From positions 247,291 to 311,290 of the forward strand of contig DIHK01000066.1 of assembly GCA_002420115.1 (NCBI GenBank): a stretch of DNA of 64,000 nt. The letters run 5' to 3'. A program made the position numbers and the translations under genes. Shown here piece after piece: positions 1-8,364 of this stretch (positions are counted from its first letter, which is position 1; each line of letters begins with the position of its first letter). Under the pieces are notes generated by a model that made no database searches, had not been told where the DNA came from, and saw only the letters and a program-made list of their open reading frames with translations. Origin of the DNA: Nitrospira sp. UBA5698 (GTDB taxonomy: Bacteria > Nitrospirota > Nitrospiria > Nitrospirales > Nitrospiraceae).

Positions 1-792
1 TCACAGGGGTGGTTGGTGTCGGTGCTACTGCATGGCCTGGGGATTGCGGCGGCGCTGTTTACGATGGAAGCCATGGAACCACCGCTTCCGTCGTCGTTGT
101 TTCAATGGGAGATCTCGATGGTGGAAGCGCCGACGCACAGGGAATCGAAGTCGCCTGAACCGGTTATGCAACCGCCTCCCTCCAGCGTCAAACCGAGTCC
201 TCCGGTGCGGCAGACCAAACCGGTGATTGCCGAACAGCCACTAGCGCCGCAGGAGGTCACCGTTCCGGTGGAAACGACGCAGATGGTCAAGGACGTGGTT
301 CAGAATGCCGACCCGGTGATGGAGTATGCGGCCGTCGTATCGACGGAGAGCGAACCGGTAACTTCGCCGTCTGTCGTCGAGACTCCGAGGGAATCGTCAG
401 CGCAGCCTGTCATCGAGCAGCGTGCTCCGGCTGAAGAGATCGCTTCGCACACGGAGCATCGTCTGGTGGAGTACCGGCAGGTACTGCACCGCGACACGCG
501 GGCGGATTACGGCTGGCTCAGAGATACGCTTTGGGGCCGTATCGAAGAGCTGAAGCGCTATCCGAGCTTGGCGCGGATGAATCATTGGGAGGGCAAGGTC
601 GTGGTGTCGGCAGTCATTCGCGATGATGGGGAGGTGACGGGAGTGCAGATCGCCGAAACCTCAGGCCGGACGGTCTTGGATGAGGAGGCCATGGCAGTGA
701 TGAAGAAAGCCTCACCTTTGAGGCTGAAACATCCGCTCGGTCAACGACAGATCACGATCCTCATTCCCATCAGCTATCGGTTAGACGGGTAA
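1..792 (+). CDS. tonB: TonB energy transducer, 5' end outside window
   Basis: The reading frame is open at the left edge, so the true start lies upstream. A hydrophobic N-terminal stretch (VSVLLHGLGIAAALF) fits the inner-membrane anchor. A Pro/Glu/Val-rich periplasmic linker follows (about residues 30-160), then a TonB C-terminal domain with the typical RYPSLARMNHWEGKVVVSAV and AMAVMKKASPL elements. TonB couples the ExbBD proton-motive complex to outer-membrane receptors. Layout and sequence resemble the second TonB at 32747-33643. It probably serves the receptor at 3837-6344, but that pairing is inferred from proximity. Confidence 0.9.
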   Translation, partial: SQGWLVSVLLHGLGIAAALFTMEAMEPPLPSSLFQWEISMVEAPTHRESKSPEPVMQPPPSSVKPSPPVRQTKPVIAEQPLAPQEVTVPVETTQMVKDVVQNADPVMEYAAVVSTESEPVTSPSVVETPRESSAQPVIEQRAPAEEIASHTEHRLVEYRQVLHRDTRADYGWLRDTLWGRIEELKRYPSLARMNHWEGKVVVSAVIRDDGEVTGVQIAETSGRTVLDEEAMAVMKKASPLRLKHPLGQRQITILIPISYRLDG

Positions 793-821
793 TGCGAATT
801 GAATACGGAAGAAGGAGCACC

Positions 822-1295
822 ATGATGAATCGCTGGATGATCACTCGGACGGCACGATATGCAGCCCACATCGGGCTCGTTGTCACCTTCATGTGGCTAC
901 TGGGTAGCCCAGCCTGGGCCCAGCACAAAACTGATGGGAAAGCGGACAAGGTGTTTCACGCCTCCGCGACGGATGCCAAGGGCGTCGAGACGGACCTGAA
1001 AAACGTGACGTTTTACTGGGAAGAAAAAATCAGCGAGACGGCGTTCGTGCCGCATGAACTCAGAGAAGTGCCGGTCAAGCGGGGGACGGCCACGGTCAAG
1101 ATCAAGTTCGACAGCATCAAGTTCATTGATCTCAAACCGTCAGGGAATGCGTCGTTGCCCAATGTCTCCATCACGCTGGCGGACGGCAAGACCGGCGACT
1201 TTGTCCTGGCCATCGCGGGGAGCTTTAAGGGGCAATCCGATTTCGGTGAAGTGGAGTTGGCGGCGTCTGAGCTGAAAAAGCTGGCGTTCAAGTAG
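822..1295 (+). CDS. Secreted protein of unknown function
   Basis: The start at 822 is chosen because AAGGAG lies 5 nt upstream; an in-frame start at 792 would overlap tonB without a ribosome binding site. The 157-residue product begins with a signal peptide ending near SPAWAQ. The mature part is a beta-rich domain of about 125 residues without cysteines (WEEKISETAFVPHELREVPV). I do not recognise the family. Its position after tonB and before a PepSY protein suggests a periplasmic role in metal or siderophore uptake, which is only context. Confidence 0.75.
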   Translation: MMNRWMITRTARYAAHIGLVVTFMWLLGSPAWAQHKTDGKADKVFHASATDAKGVETDLKNVTFYWEEKISETAFVPHELREVPVKRGTATVKIKFDSIKFIDLKPSGNASLPNVSITLADGKTGDFVLAIAGSFKGQSDFGEVELAASELKKLAFK

Positions 1296-1376
1296 GACGG
1301 GCCTCTACGAGTTCCGGTGGTGATGCGGTGAGGTCGGTCGCGATGGTGCCGTAAAGAACGACACGGGGATGGTGAC

Positions 1377-1559
1377 ATGAAGGAATGTGTTTCGCCGGTC
1401 ACGGGAACGGACGTCCGGTGCCGCTGCGGCAAGCTGATTGCTCGATGGCAAGGGGACGATCTTGTCATCAAGTGCACGCGGTGCGGGCGCTTCGTAGCCA
1501 TTCACCATTCGGCGATCAGAGGGGTGCCGCCCGGCGGGCTGAATCCGCACCAGCGTTGA
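1377..1559 (+). CDS. Com-like small zinc-finger protein
   Basis: A 60-residue protein with CRCGKL near the N-terminus and IKCTRCGRF about 20 residues later, a four-cysteine zinc knuckle. The arrangement resembles phage Mu Com-type proteins, which bind mRNA as translational regulators. Only the fold is suggested by the sequence; a role in the uptake block is not shown. The ribosome binding site is weak (GGGGAT). Confidence 0.6.
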   Translation: MKECVSPVTGTDVRCRCGKLIARWQGDDLVIKCTRCGRFVAIHHSAIRGVPPGGLNPHQR

Positions 1560-1667
1560 TAAACCCTCATCAGCACGTTCTGATTCAGTCACTGTTCAGA
1601 TTCTCACTGAGTGATGACCGATACGCCGGGGATGTAGGGCTCTGTACCGGTGATTTGTAGGATGTAC

Positions 1668-2924
1668 ATGATGAACGGCGATGGGACGATTGCACGGCTA
1701 TCGATTGCGACTCCTCCGATCGTGCCGGAGACTCGCGGCGCTGACATGCCGGCTGTCGAGTCCTTTCCCCGCCACCCATTCCGCAAGCTGTGGCTACGTG
1801 TCCATCTTTATCTGGGGCTCTTCGGCGGAGCATTGTTCGTATTCATGAGTCTCACGGGCAGTGTTCTGGTGTTCTACAAAGCCATCGACGAATGGCTGAA
1901 TCCGGCACTGCTGACGACCAGCGGCTCCGGTCTCTACAAGCCGTTGAACAAAGTGGTCGCAACAGCGCAGGCTGCGGCTCCTTCCGGCGGCTGGTTGGAG
2001 AGCCTTGAGTTGCCGTCCCATGAGCACGAGGTGTTCAAGGCATGGCACAAGGTGCCGACCGACCGGGTCGACCAATTTCGGTGGTATCTGGTCACGATCG
2101 ACCCCTACACAGGATCCGTCTTAAGTCGGGATCGTGAATGGGGCACGTACCTCGTCTCATTCATCTATGAGCTGCATGAATCGCTGTTGCTTGACGAACT
2201 TGGTCGGACCCTTGTGGGTTTCGTCGCCATCTTTCTGTTGATCTCGATCAGCACGGGGCTGTTTCTTTGGTGGCCTCGTTCCGGGAAGGTCCGGCAGGCG
2301 TTTCTCCCCGTCACGGGCGCAAGCCCGATCCGTCGACACTATCAGTGGCACAAACTCACGGGGGCATATAGTGCGATCGTGTTGGCCGTGCTCGCGTTCA
2401 CGGGTGTGTATTTGGCGTTCCCAAGCTATGTGATCCCGCTGGTGTCCGCGTTTTCTTCGGTCGATGAATCAAGTGATGATGGGGCCGTGCAGTCCCATCC
2501 GGTCTCGGGCGTACCAGCCCTTTCCGCCGAGCAAGCGGTCGAGCTGGTCCGGCGCCTGTTTCCCGATGGCCGGATCACGTACATTGGCATTCCTCATAAG
2601 GCAGCAGATGCGTACGAGATGACGATGCATCGGCCCGGAGATTTTCGAGAAACTGTAGGAAACAGCATGGTCTGGCTGGATCAATACAGCGGGGCTGTGC
2701 TCAAGGTGCATGATTGGCGGAACTTTACTGCCGGGGACACATTCGTGGCCTGGCTCTTTCCCCTGCATAACGGCAAGGCGTTCGGAATGATCGGCCGCTG
2801 GGTTGTGTTCTTCGCCGGATTTGTCCCTCTCGTGTTGTATGTCACCGCGCTGCGCATGTGGTGGCTGAAGCGACGGGCGCATCGACGGCAGGGTGTCACA
2901 GGTTTCGTTCGGGAGATGATGTGA
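1668..2924 (+). CDS. PepSY-associated transmembrane protein
   Basis: About 418 residues with the PepSY_TM architecture: a cytoplasmic N-terminus, a first helix around LYLGLFGGALFVFMSLTGSV, a periplasmic PepSY-like domain, two middle helices (VGFVAIFLLISISTGLFLWW and a helix ending AFTGVYLAF), a second periplasmic domain and a C-terminal helix followed by MWWLKRR. Such proteins are often next to siderophore receptors and some act as siderophore reductases. Start at 1668 follows TAGGAT; 1650 (GTG) and 1746 (ATG) are alternatives. The right-hand module carries a second PepSY protein (31296-32750). Confidence 0.85.
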   Translation: MMNGDGTIARLSIATPPIVPETRGADMPAVESFPRHPFRKLWLRVHLYLGLFGGALFVFMSLTGSVLVFYKAIDEWLNPALLTTSGSGLYKPLNKVVATAQAAAPSGGWLESLELPSHEHEVFKAWHKVPTDRVDQFRWYLVTIDPYTGSVLSRDREWGTYLVSFIYELHESLLLDELGRTLVGFVAIFLLISISTGLFLWWPRSGKVRQAFLPVTGASPIRRHYQWHKLTGAYSAIVLAVLAFTGVYLAFPSYVIPLVSAFSSVDESSDDGAVQSHPVSGVPALSAEQAVELVRRLFPDGRITYIGIPHKAADAYEMTMHRPGDFRETVGNSMVWLDQYSGAVLKVHDWRNFTAGDTFVAWLFPLHNGKAFGMIGRWVVFFAGFVPLVLYVTALRMWWLKRRAHRRQGVTGFVREMM

Positions 2925-2942
2925 AAAGTTGACTAACGGGGA

Positions 2943-2984
2943 TTGACAGAGGTGCGCACATAGTGATATTGAGAACTCATATCA
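2943..2984 (+). promoter_or_regulatory. Promoter overlapped by a Fur-box-like operator
   Basis: TTGACA at 2943-2948 and GATATT at 2965-2970 form a sigma70-type promoter with a 16-bp spacer. A palindrome TGATAT-N9-ATATCA (2964-2984) covers the -10 and the expected start site. Its inner 19 bases (2965-2983) match the classical Fur consensus GATAATGATAATCATTATC at 13 of 19 positions by my count. Repression by an iron-loaded Fur protein is the natural reading. This site differs from the TGCAA-N5-TTGCA sites of the zinc island. Confidence 0.65.
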
Positions 2985-3098
2985 AATAAGTCGGACTGGG
3001 AAACGCACTGCCTATCGAGTGCGCGCTTCAGTGTCGAGGCCAGAGGTCGTTGCAGGCCGGAGCCCACGGTGTCGAAGGACATCGTGGGCTTTTTATTG
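2977..3098 (+). ncRNA. Candidate Fur-regulated small RNA or attenuated leader
   Basis: No convincing gene lies between the Fur-type promoter and the terminator at 3061-3095, so transcription would yield an RNA of roughly 120 nt ending in a strong hairpin plus U-run. A second small stem (GCACT...AGTGC) lies near 3004-3022. Fur box, about 100 nt, strong terminator is the layout of RyhB/PrrF-type iron-sparing RNAs. Alternatively it is a leader that attenuates the gene at 3161. No known RNA family was recognised. Confidence 0.4.
3061..3095 (+). terminator. Strong intrinsic terminator
   Basis: AGCCCACGGTGTC (3061-3073) pairs with GACATCGTGGGCT (3078-3090) around a GAAG loop. The 13-bp stem has a single G-T wobble and is followed by a T-rich run starting at 3090. 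It could end the PepSY transcript or the short Fur-controlled transcript starting near 2977. Confidence 0.85.
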
Positions 3099-3160
3099 TT
3101 CAGCGATCTGGAGCCACGAAGGCGGAGAGGTACCGTCAACATGTACTAGGAGGAGAAGCG

Positions 3161-3328
3161 ATGCGAAGAATCTGTGCCAAATGCGGAGGACTGCTGATCG
3201 GAGAACGGCCGATGGATTTATACCAAGCGAGGCATTGGAAGTGTGTGAACTGCGGTTGGTATCGCGAGGAGACACTTATACGGATGGGCCGGTCTATCCC
3301 TCCGGTACGTCATTGTGCACGCAAGTAA
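3161..3328 (+). CDS. Small zinc-ribbon protein
   Basis: A 55-residue protein beginning MRRICAKCGGLL and containing CVNCGWY about 25 residues later, so two CxxC knuckles as in a zinc ribbon. An excellent AGGAGG lies 8-13 nt before the ATG at 3161; longer in-frame starts back to 3050 run through the terminator and are rejected. It could bind metal or nucleic acid; no specific function is supported. It lies just downstream of the Fur-type promoter and terminator. Confidence 0.7.
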   Translation: MRRICAKCGGLLIGERPMDLYQARHWKCVNCGWYREETLIRMGRSIPPVRHCARK

Positions 3329-3362
3329 GGACGGAAAACTCAAACCAAAGGAGAAGGGCAAC

Positions 3363-3581
3363 GTGGAGAAGATATTCGGATCAGATCAGCCGATGAAACT
3401 GGTGTTATGCGATTGCGGTGGGCTTCGCTTGTCAAGCGGCCCTCTGACCATTCACTTCACTCGGGAAGAATTTCAGATGTTTGCGGCAGCGGTCGGGCGT
3501 CTGGCCTCAATCGTGGCGCAACCCTGTCTTGACCAGGCCTTGAATGGCACTCGGTCCAAACTCAGTGAAGTGTGTCATTAG
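3363..3581 (+). CDS. Small protein of unknown function
   Basis: The GTG at 3363 is preferred because AAGGAG lies at 3348-3353; the start at 3315 has no such site. The product is about 72 residues with a CDCGG element near the N-terminus and an amphipathic helix (REEFQMFAAAVGRLASIVAQ). It follows the zinc-ribbon gene closely and precedes a membrane peptide and the receptor, probably in one transcript. Not recognised. Confidence 0.55.
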   Translation: MEKIFGSDQPMKLVLCDCGGLRLSSGPLTIHFTREEFQMFAAAVGRLASIVAQPCLDQALNGTRSKLSEVCH

Positions 3582-3649
3582 GTGGGAAGTCGCGTTCTGT
3601 ACCGGCCGCGGGCTGAGTTTGGAAATCAGGTCTCAACGAAGGAGTGGCC

Positions 3650-3814
3650 ATGAAGAAACGGTCAGGTCTGTCACAGGACAATCTTGTCGTGTCTCTCAGC
3701 TTGGCAACCGCAATTGCTATTTTGCTGGCGACTACTGTGGGGATATGGGTGTGGTCGATCGCGTTAGAGCGTATGTCTATGGGTTCAGTGGAACGCAGCG
3801 TGGAGAGTCGGTAA
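3650..3814 (+). CDS. Single-helix membrane peptide
   Basis: A 54-residue ORF with AAGGAG 7 nt before the ATG. It has one clear membrane segment (about residues 13-36) followed by a short charged tail. It sits 22 bp before the STN-type receptor gene. Its function is unknown; an inner-membrane accessory of the receptor system is possible but is only a positional inference. Confidence 0.6.
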   Translation: MKKRSGLSQDNLVVSLSLATAIAILLATTVGIWVWSIALERMSMGSVERSVESR

Positions 3815-3836
3815 ACGATCAAGGGATTGGGCATGG

Positions 3837-6344
3837 ATGAGTGAGCCGAGTACATCGGCGAATGAACAATCAGATGAAGTGGAATTGTTTGGAGGAATTG
3901 TGGATACAGCATATGTCAGAGCGTGGGCACGTGTATGGTTGGGGGGTCGTGTCTTGGCTGTTGTCGTCATCCTGTGCCCTGTCGTATGGGCGCAAGACGC
4001 ACCACCGGAGACAGCGGGCACGGAGCAGGCGGAACAGGTCCTATTTGAAATTCCCGCCCAAGGCTTGCGCAGTGCGTTGAGCACTTTTTCAGGTCAAAGT
4101 GGTTGGCGCCTGCTCTATACGGATGAAACAGTAGAAGGGATTCAGAGTCATGCGATCGCAGGATCCATGTCTCCGGACGCGGCGCTCAAAGGGATGTTAG
4201 CCGGCACCGGGGTTCGTGCTCGAATGTCTCAACCTCGAACTGTCGTGCTTGTTTCGGAGTCGTCTTCCTCGGCTGAAACGGGTGATATGTCTTCGGATCT
4301 TGAAAAACTCCAACCGGTCAAGTTGCCGGAAGTCATGGTCAAGGATGTCAAAGACAGAGGCTATGCGGCGGAAAGTCAGACGACGGCGACGAAGAGCGAT
4401 ATTCCGCTCATCGAGACACCGCAATCCATCACGGTGATCACACGAAAACGCATGGACGCGCAGGAAGTCAACACGATGGCAGGAGCGCTTCGTTATACGG
4501 CCGGGGTGCAAGCTGAAACGTTCGGGTATGAACCACGATTTACGTGGCTCCGGTTTCGAGGGTTCGATGCCACCACCGATGGGTTATTCAAAGACGGATT
4601 GCAGTTGCGCAATCCCGGTTTTGCTCTGGGGTACAACTTGGAGCCGTACGGAGCCGAGCAGGTCGATATCTTGAGGGGGCCGGCGTCGTTCTTGTATGGG
4701 CAAGGGAGTCCCGGCGGATTGCTCAACTACATCTCCAAGCGGCCGACTACGACATCTCTTCGTGAGCTTCAATTCTTGGTTGGGAATTTCGGTCGATACG
4801 AAGGACGGATGGATGTGGGTGGACGGCTCACCGACAGCGATACGTTCAGCTATCGGTTGACCGGCCTCTTCCGCGAAAGCGGCACGCAATTCGACCATGT
4901 GCCGAACGATCGCGTGTACATCGCCCCGGCGCTGACATGGCGCATCAGCTTTGAGACGCAGGTGACGTTCTTCGCGAATTACCAGAAGGACACGCTGGGC
5001 AGTTCACAAGGGTACCCGGCCGATGGATCACTGAGATTCAATCGCAACGGCCGTATCGTCGGCCATCGCTTTACAGGGCAACCAGGCGTGGACAAGTATG
5101 ACCGCGTGGAATCCTCCTTTGGCTACGAATTGCGGCATCAGCTGCCATGGAACTGGAGCTTCTTGCAGAAGTTTCGCTACAACCAGACACGGGTGGACGA
5201 TCTCACGGTGTTCAGCAGTTCATTCGATACCGATCTGCGCACGGTGCAGCGTGGCGCCTTCGGGAGCTTTGGAAACCTGACCTCGTTCGCGCTCGACAAT
5301 CAGCTGCAGGGTGCCTTTTCCACCGGCCCGTTCCAGCACCGGGTCGCGGGCGGTCTCGACTTTCAACGAATCGGCGTGCATTCACGGCAAACATTTGCCG
5401 CCGCGTCTCCCATCGACATTTTCAATCCACACGATTTCGGGGCGTCGTTCCTCACGCCTCCGACCTTCTTGGATCAGCAGACGACGCAGTTTCAAACCGG
5501 CCTGTACGTTCAGGATCAGATCAAATTCATGGACCACTGGCTGCTGACAGTGGGTGGACGGCACGACTGGACCAGCAACAAGATCCGGAACAATCTCACG
5601 GGGCTGACCAGCGAGCAAGACGATCAGAAGGCGACCGGCCGCGCCGCGTTGACCTATCTGTTCGACAGCGGCCTCGCACCTTATGCCAGCTGGTCGACGT
5701 TCTTCTTACCCTCGATTGGCATGAATGCCTCTGGTCAGCCGTTCACCCCGGAGACTGGACGGCAGTATGAATTCGGACTCAAGTATCAGCCTCCAGGCAC
5801 GCGGACCTTGTTCACGGTCGCACTATTCGACTTGACGAGGGAAAACTTTGTGCAGTTCGACCCTGGAACGTTCTTACCGGTACAGCGGGGGAAGGCACGT
5901 TCCCGTGGATTGGAATTGGAAGGATTGATGAGTTTCAAGTCGGGCATCGACCTGATTGCGTCCTACACGTTCCTGGATAATGAGGTGCTGGAAACCGTCA
6001 ATCCCGCCGAAAAGGGGAAACGACTCGTGCAGACGCCGGCACAGTTTGGGTCGATCTGGGGCAAATATACGGTGCAAGACGGGATGTTCAAAGGGTTGGG
6101 TATCGGAGGTGGAGCGCGATACACAGGATCAACCTATGGCAATGAGACCAACACCTTCAATGTGCCGAGTTTTGTGCTAGGGGATGCCATGGTGGACTAT
6201 GTGTGGAGGAATTACCGGCTTGCGGTCAACGTCAACAATCTGCTGAACCAGGACCACTACGGGTGCTATGTGCGAAGCGGGACCGATTTCTGCAGCCCTG
6301 GCGCGCAGCGGACCGTGGTGGGGAGCATCACGTACCGGTGGTGA
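3837..6344 (+). CDS. TonB-dependent siderophore receptor with STN domain
   Basis: 835 residues: a long N-terminal leader with a hydrophobic core ending VVWAQ, then a secretin/TonB short N-terminal (STN) domain (FEIPAQGLRSALSTFSGQSG...), a plug (IETPQSITVITRKRM..., DILRGPASFLYGQGSPGG) and a 22-strand barrel ending in ...TYRW. STN domains normally signal to a FecR/FecI pair, but no such pair is seen nearby. The start at 3837 is uncertain: a GTG 63 bp downstream has GGAGGA just upstream. Ferric-siderophore uptake is the family expectation; the exact ligand is unknown. Confidence 0.93.
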   Translation: MSEPSTSANEQSDEVELFGGIVDTAYVRAWARVWLGGRVLAVVVILCPVVWAQDAPPETAGTEQAEQVLFEIPAQGLRSALSTFSGQSGWRLLYTDETVEGIQSHAIAGSMSPDAALKGMLAGTGVRARMSQPRTVVLVSESSSSAETGDMSSDLEKLQPVKLPEVMVKDVKDRGYAAESQTTATKSDIPLIETPQSITVITRKRMDAQEVNTMAGALRYTAGVQAETFGYEPRFTWLRFRGFDATTDGLFKDGLQLRNPGFALGYNLEPYGAEQVDILRGPASFLYGQGSPGGLLNYISKRPTTTSLRELQFLVGNFGRYEGRMDVGGRLTDSDTFSYRLTGLFRESGTQFDHVPNDRVYIAPALTWRISFETQVTFFANYQKDTLGSSQGYPADGSLRFNRNGRIVGHRFTGQPGVDKYDRVESSFGYELRHQLPWNWSFLQKFRYNQTRVDDLTVFSSSFDTDLRTVQRGAFGSFGNLTSFALDNQLQGAFSTGPFQHRVAGGLDFQRIGVHSRQTFAAASPIDIFNPHDFGASFLTPPTFLDQQTTQFQTGLYVQDQIKFMDHWLLTVGGRHDWTSNKIRNNLTGLTSEQDDQKATGRAALTYLFDSGLAPYASWSTFFLPSIGMNASGQPFTPETGRQYEFGLKYQPPGTRTLFTVALFDLTRENFVQFDPGTFLPVQRGKARSRGLELEGLMSFKSGIDLIASYTFLDNEVLETVNPAEKGKRLVQTPAQFGSIWGKYTVQDGMFKGLGIGGGARYTGSTYGNETNTFNVPSFVLGDAMVDYVWRNYRLAVNVNNLLNQDHYGCYVRSGTDFCSPGAQRTVVGSITYRW

Positions 6345-6412
6345 TGGGGACAGGTCATCGCTGTGACGATGCCCGTTTCGAGGTTGAGAGACGCGGCTTA
6401 GGATATGGTTGC

Positions 6413-6441
6413 TTGACATGCGACGGCGCGAACTGTTAAAT
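6413..6441 (+). promoter_or_regulatory. Promoter of the Zur-like regulator gene
   Basis: A perfect -35 TTGACA (6413-6418), 17-bp spacer and -10 TTAAAT (6436-6441) lie upstream of the regulator gene. The last -10 base is also the first base of the TGCAA-N5-TTGCA operator, and the spacing is identical to that at 19338-19366. Confidence 0.75.
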
Positions 6442-6455
6442 GCAATCTACTTGCA
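6441..6455 (+). promoter_or_regulatory. Palindromic operator TGCAA-N5-TTGCA (site 1)
   Basis: TGCAATCTACTTGCA, extended by A/T to a 17-bp palindrome (6440-6456). It lies directly downstream of the -10 and 14 bp before the GTG start of the Fur/Zur-family gene. Bound protein would block open-complex formation, which implies autoregulation. The same half-sites and spacing recur at 19366-19380. Confidence 0.75.
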
Positions 6456-6468
6456 TGTAAGAGGTCAC

Positions 6469-6885
6469 GTGGAAGCTGCGATCGCGAAGAGTCTCAAGGC
6501 TGGCGGAAAGAAGCTGACGAGGGCCAGGAAGGCCATTCTCGCCGTTCTTGAGCGGAATACACTCCCCATTACAGTGGCTGAGGTGCATGCGGGTTTGGTC
6601 AAGGCCAAAACGGATGTCGATCTTGTGACGGTCTACCGTAACCTGGCGATGCTCCAAGAGCTCGGTCTGGTGAATGCCGTCGGATTTCAGGAAGGACAGA
6701 TGCGCTATGAAGTGGTGCATGGGCGGGCTCATCATCACCATATTCAGTGCCGAGGTTGTGGGAAAATCCTCGACCTGATGCTCTGCCCGTTGAAGAAGTT
6801 GACAAAACTCATTGAAGAACAGACTCGATTCTCCGTGGATGGTCATGCCTTGGAGTTTTTCGGATGGTGTCCACAATGCCGATAA
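6469..6885 (+). CDS. Fur/Zur-family metal-responsive repressor
   Basis: 139 residues: an N-terminal winged helix (KLTRARKAILAVLE..., VTVYRNLAMLQELGL) and a dimerisation domain with HHHHIQCRGCGK and a C-terminal CPQC, the two CxxC pairs of the structural zinc site. The start is GTG 6469 with AGAGG at 6460-6464; the upstream start at 6409 would place the promoter and operator inside the gene. The zinc-island context argues for Zur rather than iron Fur, but the metal cannot be read from the sequence. Likely autoregulated through the operator at 6441-6455. Confidence 0.85.
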   Translation: MEAAIAKSLKAGGKKLTRARKAILAVLERNTLPITVAEVHAGLVKAKTDVDLVTVYRNLAMLQELGLVNAVGFQEGQMRYEVVHGRAHHHHIQCRGCGKILDLMLCPLKKLTKLIEEQTRFSVDGHALEFFGWCPQCR

Positions 6886-7184
6886 AGGCCTGGTTCAGGA
6901 CGGTGAGCCGTTGGGCTCTCGTTGTCGGCTATGTGTTGCTGGTGCTGACCCTTCAGCCGCTGTTGCTGGAACACACCTTCGCGGCGGGTACATCCCACGA
7001 ACATTCGGATCAAGATGTCTGCACCTGGCTGGATCATGCCGCCAGTACCGGATTGCATTCGGTTACACCGCCGCCCGTCTTTGTTCTTGTTTTCGTCGCC
7101 ACCGCATTTCCGCCTCATCTCATTTTCACGTCTGTGTTTCGCTCGTCTGATTCTGTTCGAGGTCCTCCTTCATCCGCTTTGTAG
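6864..7184 (+). CDS. Small secreted His-motif protein, copy 1 (DUF2946-like)
   Basis: 106 residues, overlapping the regulator gene by 22 bp, with GGAG 8 nt before the ATG. It has an N-terminal membrane segment (ALVVGYVLLVLTLQPLLL), then EHSDQDVCTWLDHAAS, a second hydrophobic stretch and a C-terminal VRGPPSSAL. The HSDxD...W motif and RGPP tail are shared with the proteins at 20232, 27289 and 41650. The His/Asp/Cys cluster is a plausible metal site on the periplasmic side. The tail resembles DUF2946 proteins. Confidence 0.65.
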   Translation: MVSTMPIKAWFRTVSRWALVVGYVLLVLTLQPLLLEHTFAAGTSHEHSDQDVCTWLDHAASTGLHSVTPPPVFVLVFVATAFPPHLIFTSVFRSSDSVRGPPSSAL

Positions 7185-7386
7185 CCTTCAATCCGAATCA
7201 GTTTCTCTGTTGATTGCGGCTCTCTGCACCTTGTGCGGGGAAGATCGGGTAGTCGTCGCATTCCGCTTCCCGGAATCCGGCACTCAAGGGGTTGGCCGTT
7301 CTTCATAGCCCTGAAGCACGGCATCCGATCTTCTCCTGCAGAAGGTGTCCGATAAGTTTCTCAATCTGTGTCATGAGGAGGTATGT

Positions 7387-8364
7387 ATGGCGACCACGGC
7401 TGAATTGTTGGCTCCAGTGCCGGTGACGGTACTCACCGGTTTTCTAGGGGCAGGAAAGACGACCCTGCTCAATCGAATCTTGACGACCGAGCACGGCAAG
7501 CGTGTGGCGGTCATCGTCAACGAATTCGGTGAAGTCGGGATCGATAACCAGCTCGTCATCGGGGCAGATGAAGAGATCTTTGAGATGAACAACGGCTGCA
7601 TCTGCTGCACCGTGCGCGGCGATTTGATCAGGATCATCGGCAATCTGCTCAAGCGGAAAGATCGATTCGATTACATGGTGATCGAGACGACCGGATTGGC
7701 CGATCCTGCGCCGGTTGCGCAGACATTCTTTGTGGATGATGAGATGAAGCGGCGGCTGTTGCTGGACGGCATCGTGACTGTCGTCGACTCTAAACATATC
7801 TGGGAGCACCTCGATAAGAGCCCAGAGGCCAAGGAGCAAATCGCCTTTGCCGACGTCATTCTGTTGAACAAAGTCGATCTCGTTCCGGCGGGAGAGGTCA
7901 ACGAATTGGAAGCGCGAGTACGGGCGATCAACGTGATGGCAAAGATTCATCGGACCAAAGATGCGCAAATTGAGATCAATCGATTGCTGAATATCGGCGC
8001 GTTCGATCTGAGCCGCAAGCTCGAAATCGACCCGAATTTTCTCGGAGAAGAGGCACACCAGCACGACCCCAGTGTGTTTTCCGTGGCTCTTGTTGAGGAT
8101 GGACTGGTGGATGAGGGGAAAGTGAACGACTGGTTTCGTGAAGTGCTGAGCACCATGGGGACAAAAATCTATCGGATGAAGGGCATTCTGAATGTCGAAG
8201 ATCGTGACCATCGGTTTGTGTTCCAGGGCGTGCATATGCTGTTCGACGGGAAGGCTGATCGTGCCTGGAAATCCGGTGAAGTCCGCAATAACCAGCTGGT
8301 GTTCATCGGGAAAGATTTGGATCGGGATGCGCTGACGAAGGGGTTCCGATCATGCCTCGTCTAG
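7387..8364 (+). CDS. COG0523 metallochaperone GTPase 1
   Basis: 325 residues with Walker A GFLGAGKTT (about 18-26), NEFGEVGID, the metal motif GCICC (70-74), ETTGLADP, NKVD and a C-terminal CobW_C domain (VHMLFDGKADRAW). Members of this G3E family deliver zinc or related metals to target proteins. GAGGAGGT lies just before the ATG at 7387; the earlier start at 7345 lacks one. The last 13 bp overlap the WD40 gene, so translation is probably coupled. It belongs to the DNA-distal part of the transcript begun at 6441. Confidence 0.9.
   Translation: MATTAELLAPVPVTVLTGFLGAGKTTLLNRILTTEHGKRVAVIVNEFGEVGIDNQLVIGADEEIFEMNNGCICCTVRGDLIRIIGNLLKRKDRFDYMVIETTGLADPAPVAQTFFVDDEMKRRLLLDGIVTVVDSKHIWEHLDKSPEAKEQIAFADVILLNKVDLVPAGEVNELEARVRAINVMAKIHRTKDAQIEINRLLNIGAFDLSRKLEIDPNFLGEEAHQHDPSVFSVALVEDGLVDEGKVNDWFREVLSTMGTKIYRMKGILNVEDRDHRFVFQGVHMLFDGKADRAWKSGEVRNNQLVFIGKDLDRDALTKGFRSCLV

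Noticed and set aside
3837..3910. Possible upstream start versus GTG about 63 bp downstream for the receptor
   Set aside because: Neither start can be proven; the longer one is kept because the family often has long leaders and the GGAGGA before the GTG is rather close to it.
4596..4615. Palindrome GGATTGC...GCAATCC, resembling the TGCAA-type operator
   Set aside because: It lies inside the receptor coding sequence, with different half-site spacing and no promoter next to it.
7444..8235. 263-residue ORF on the minus strand opposite COG0523 gene 1
   Set aside because: It is antisense to a clear gene, has no ribosome binding site and low-complexity shadow composition; the same applies to the long antisense frames at 13554-14375, 16353-17087, 22686-23537 and 25727-26617.
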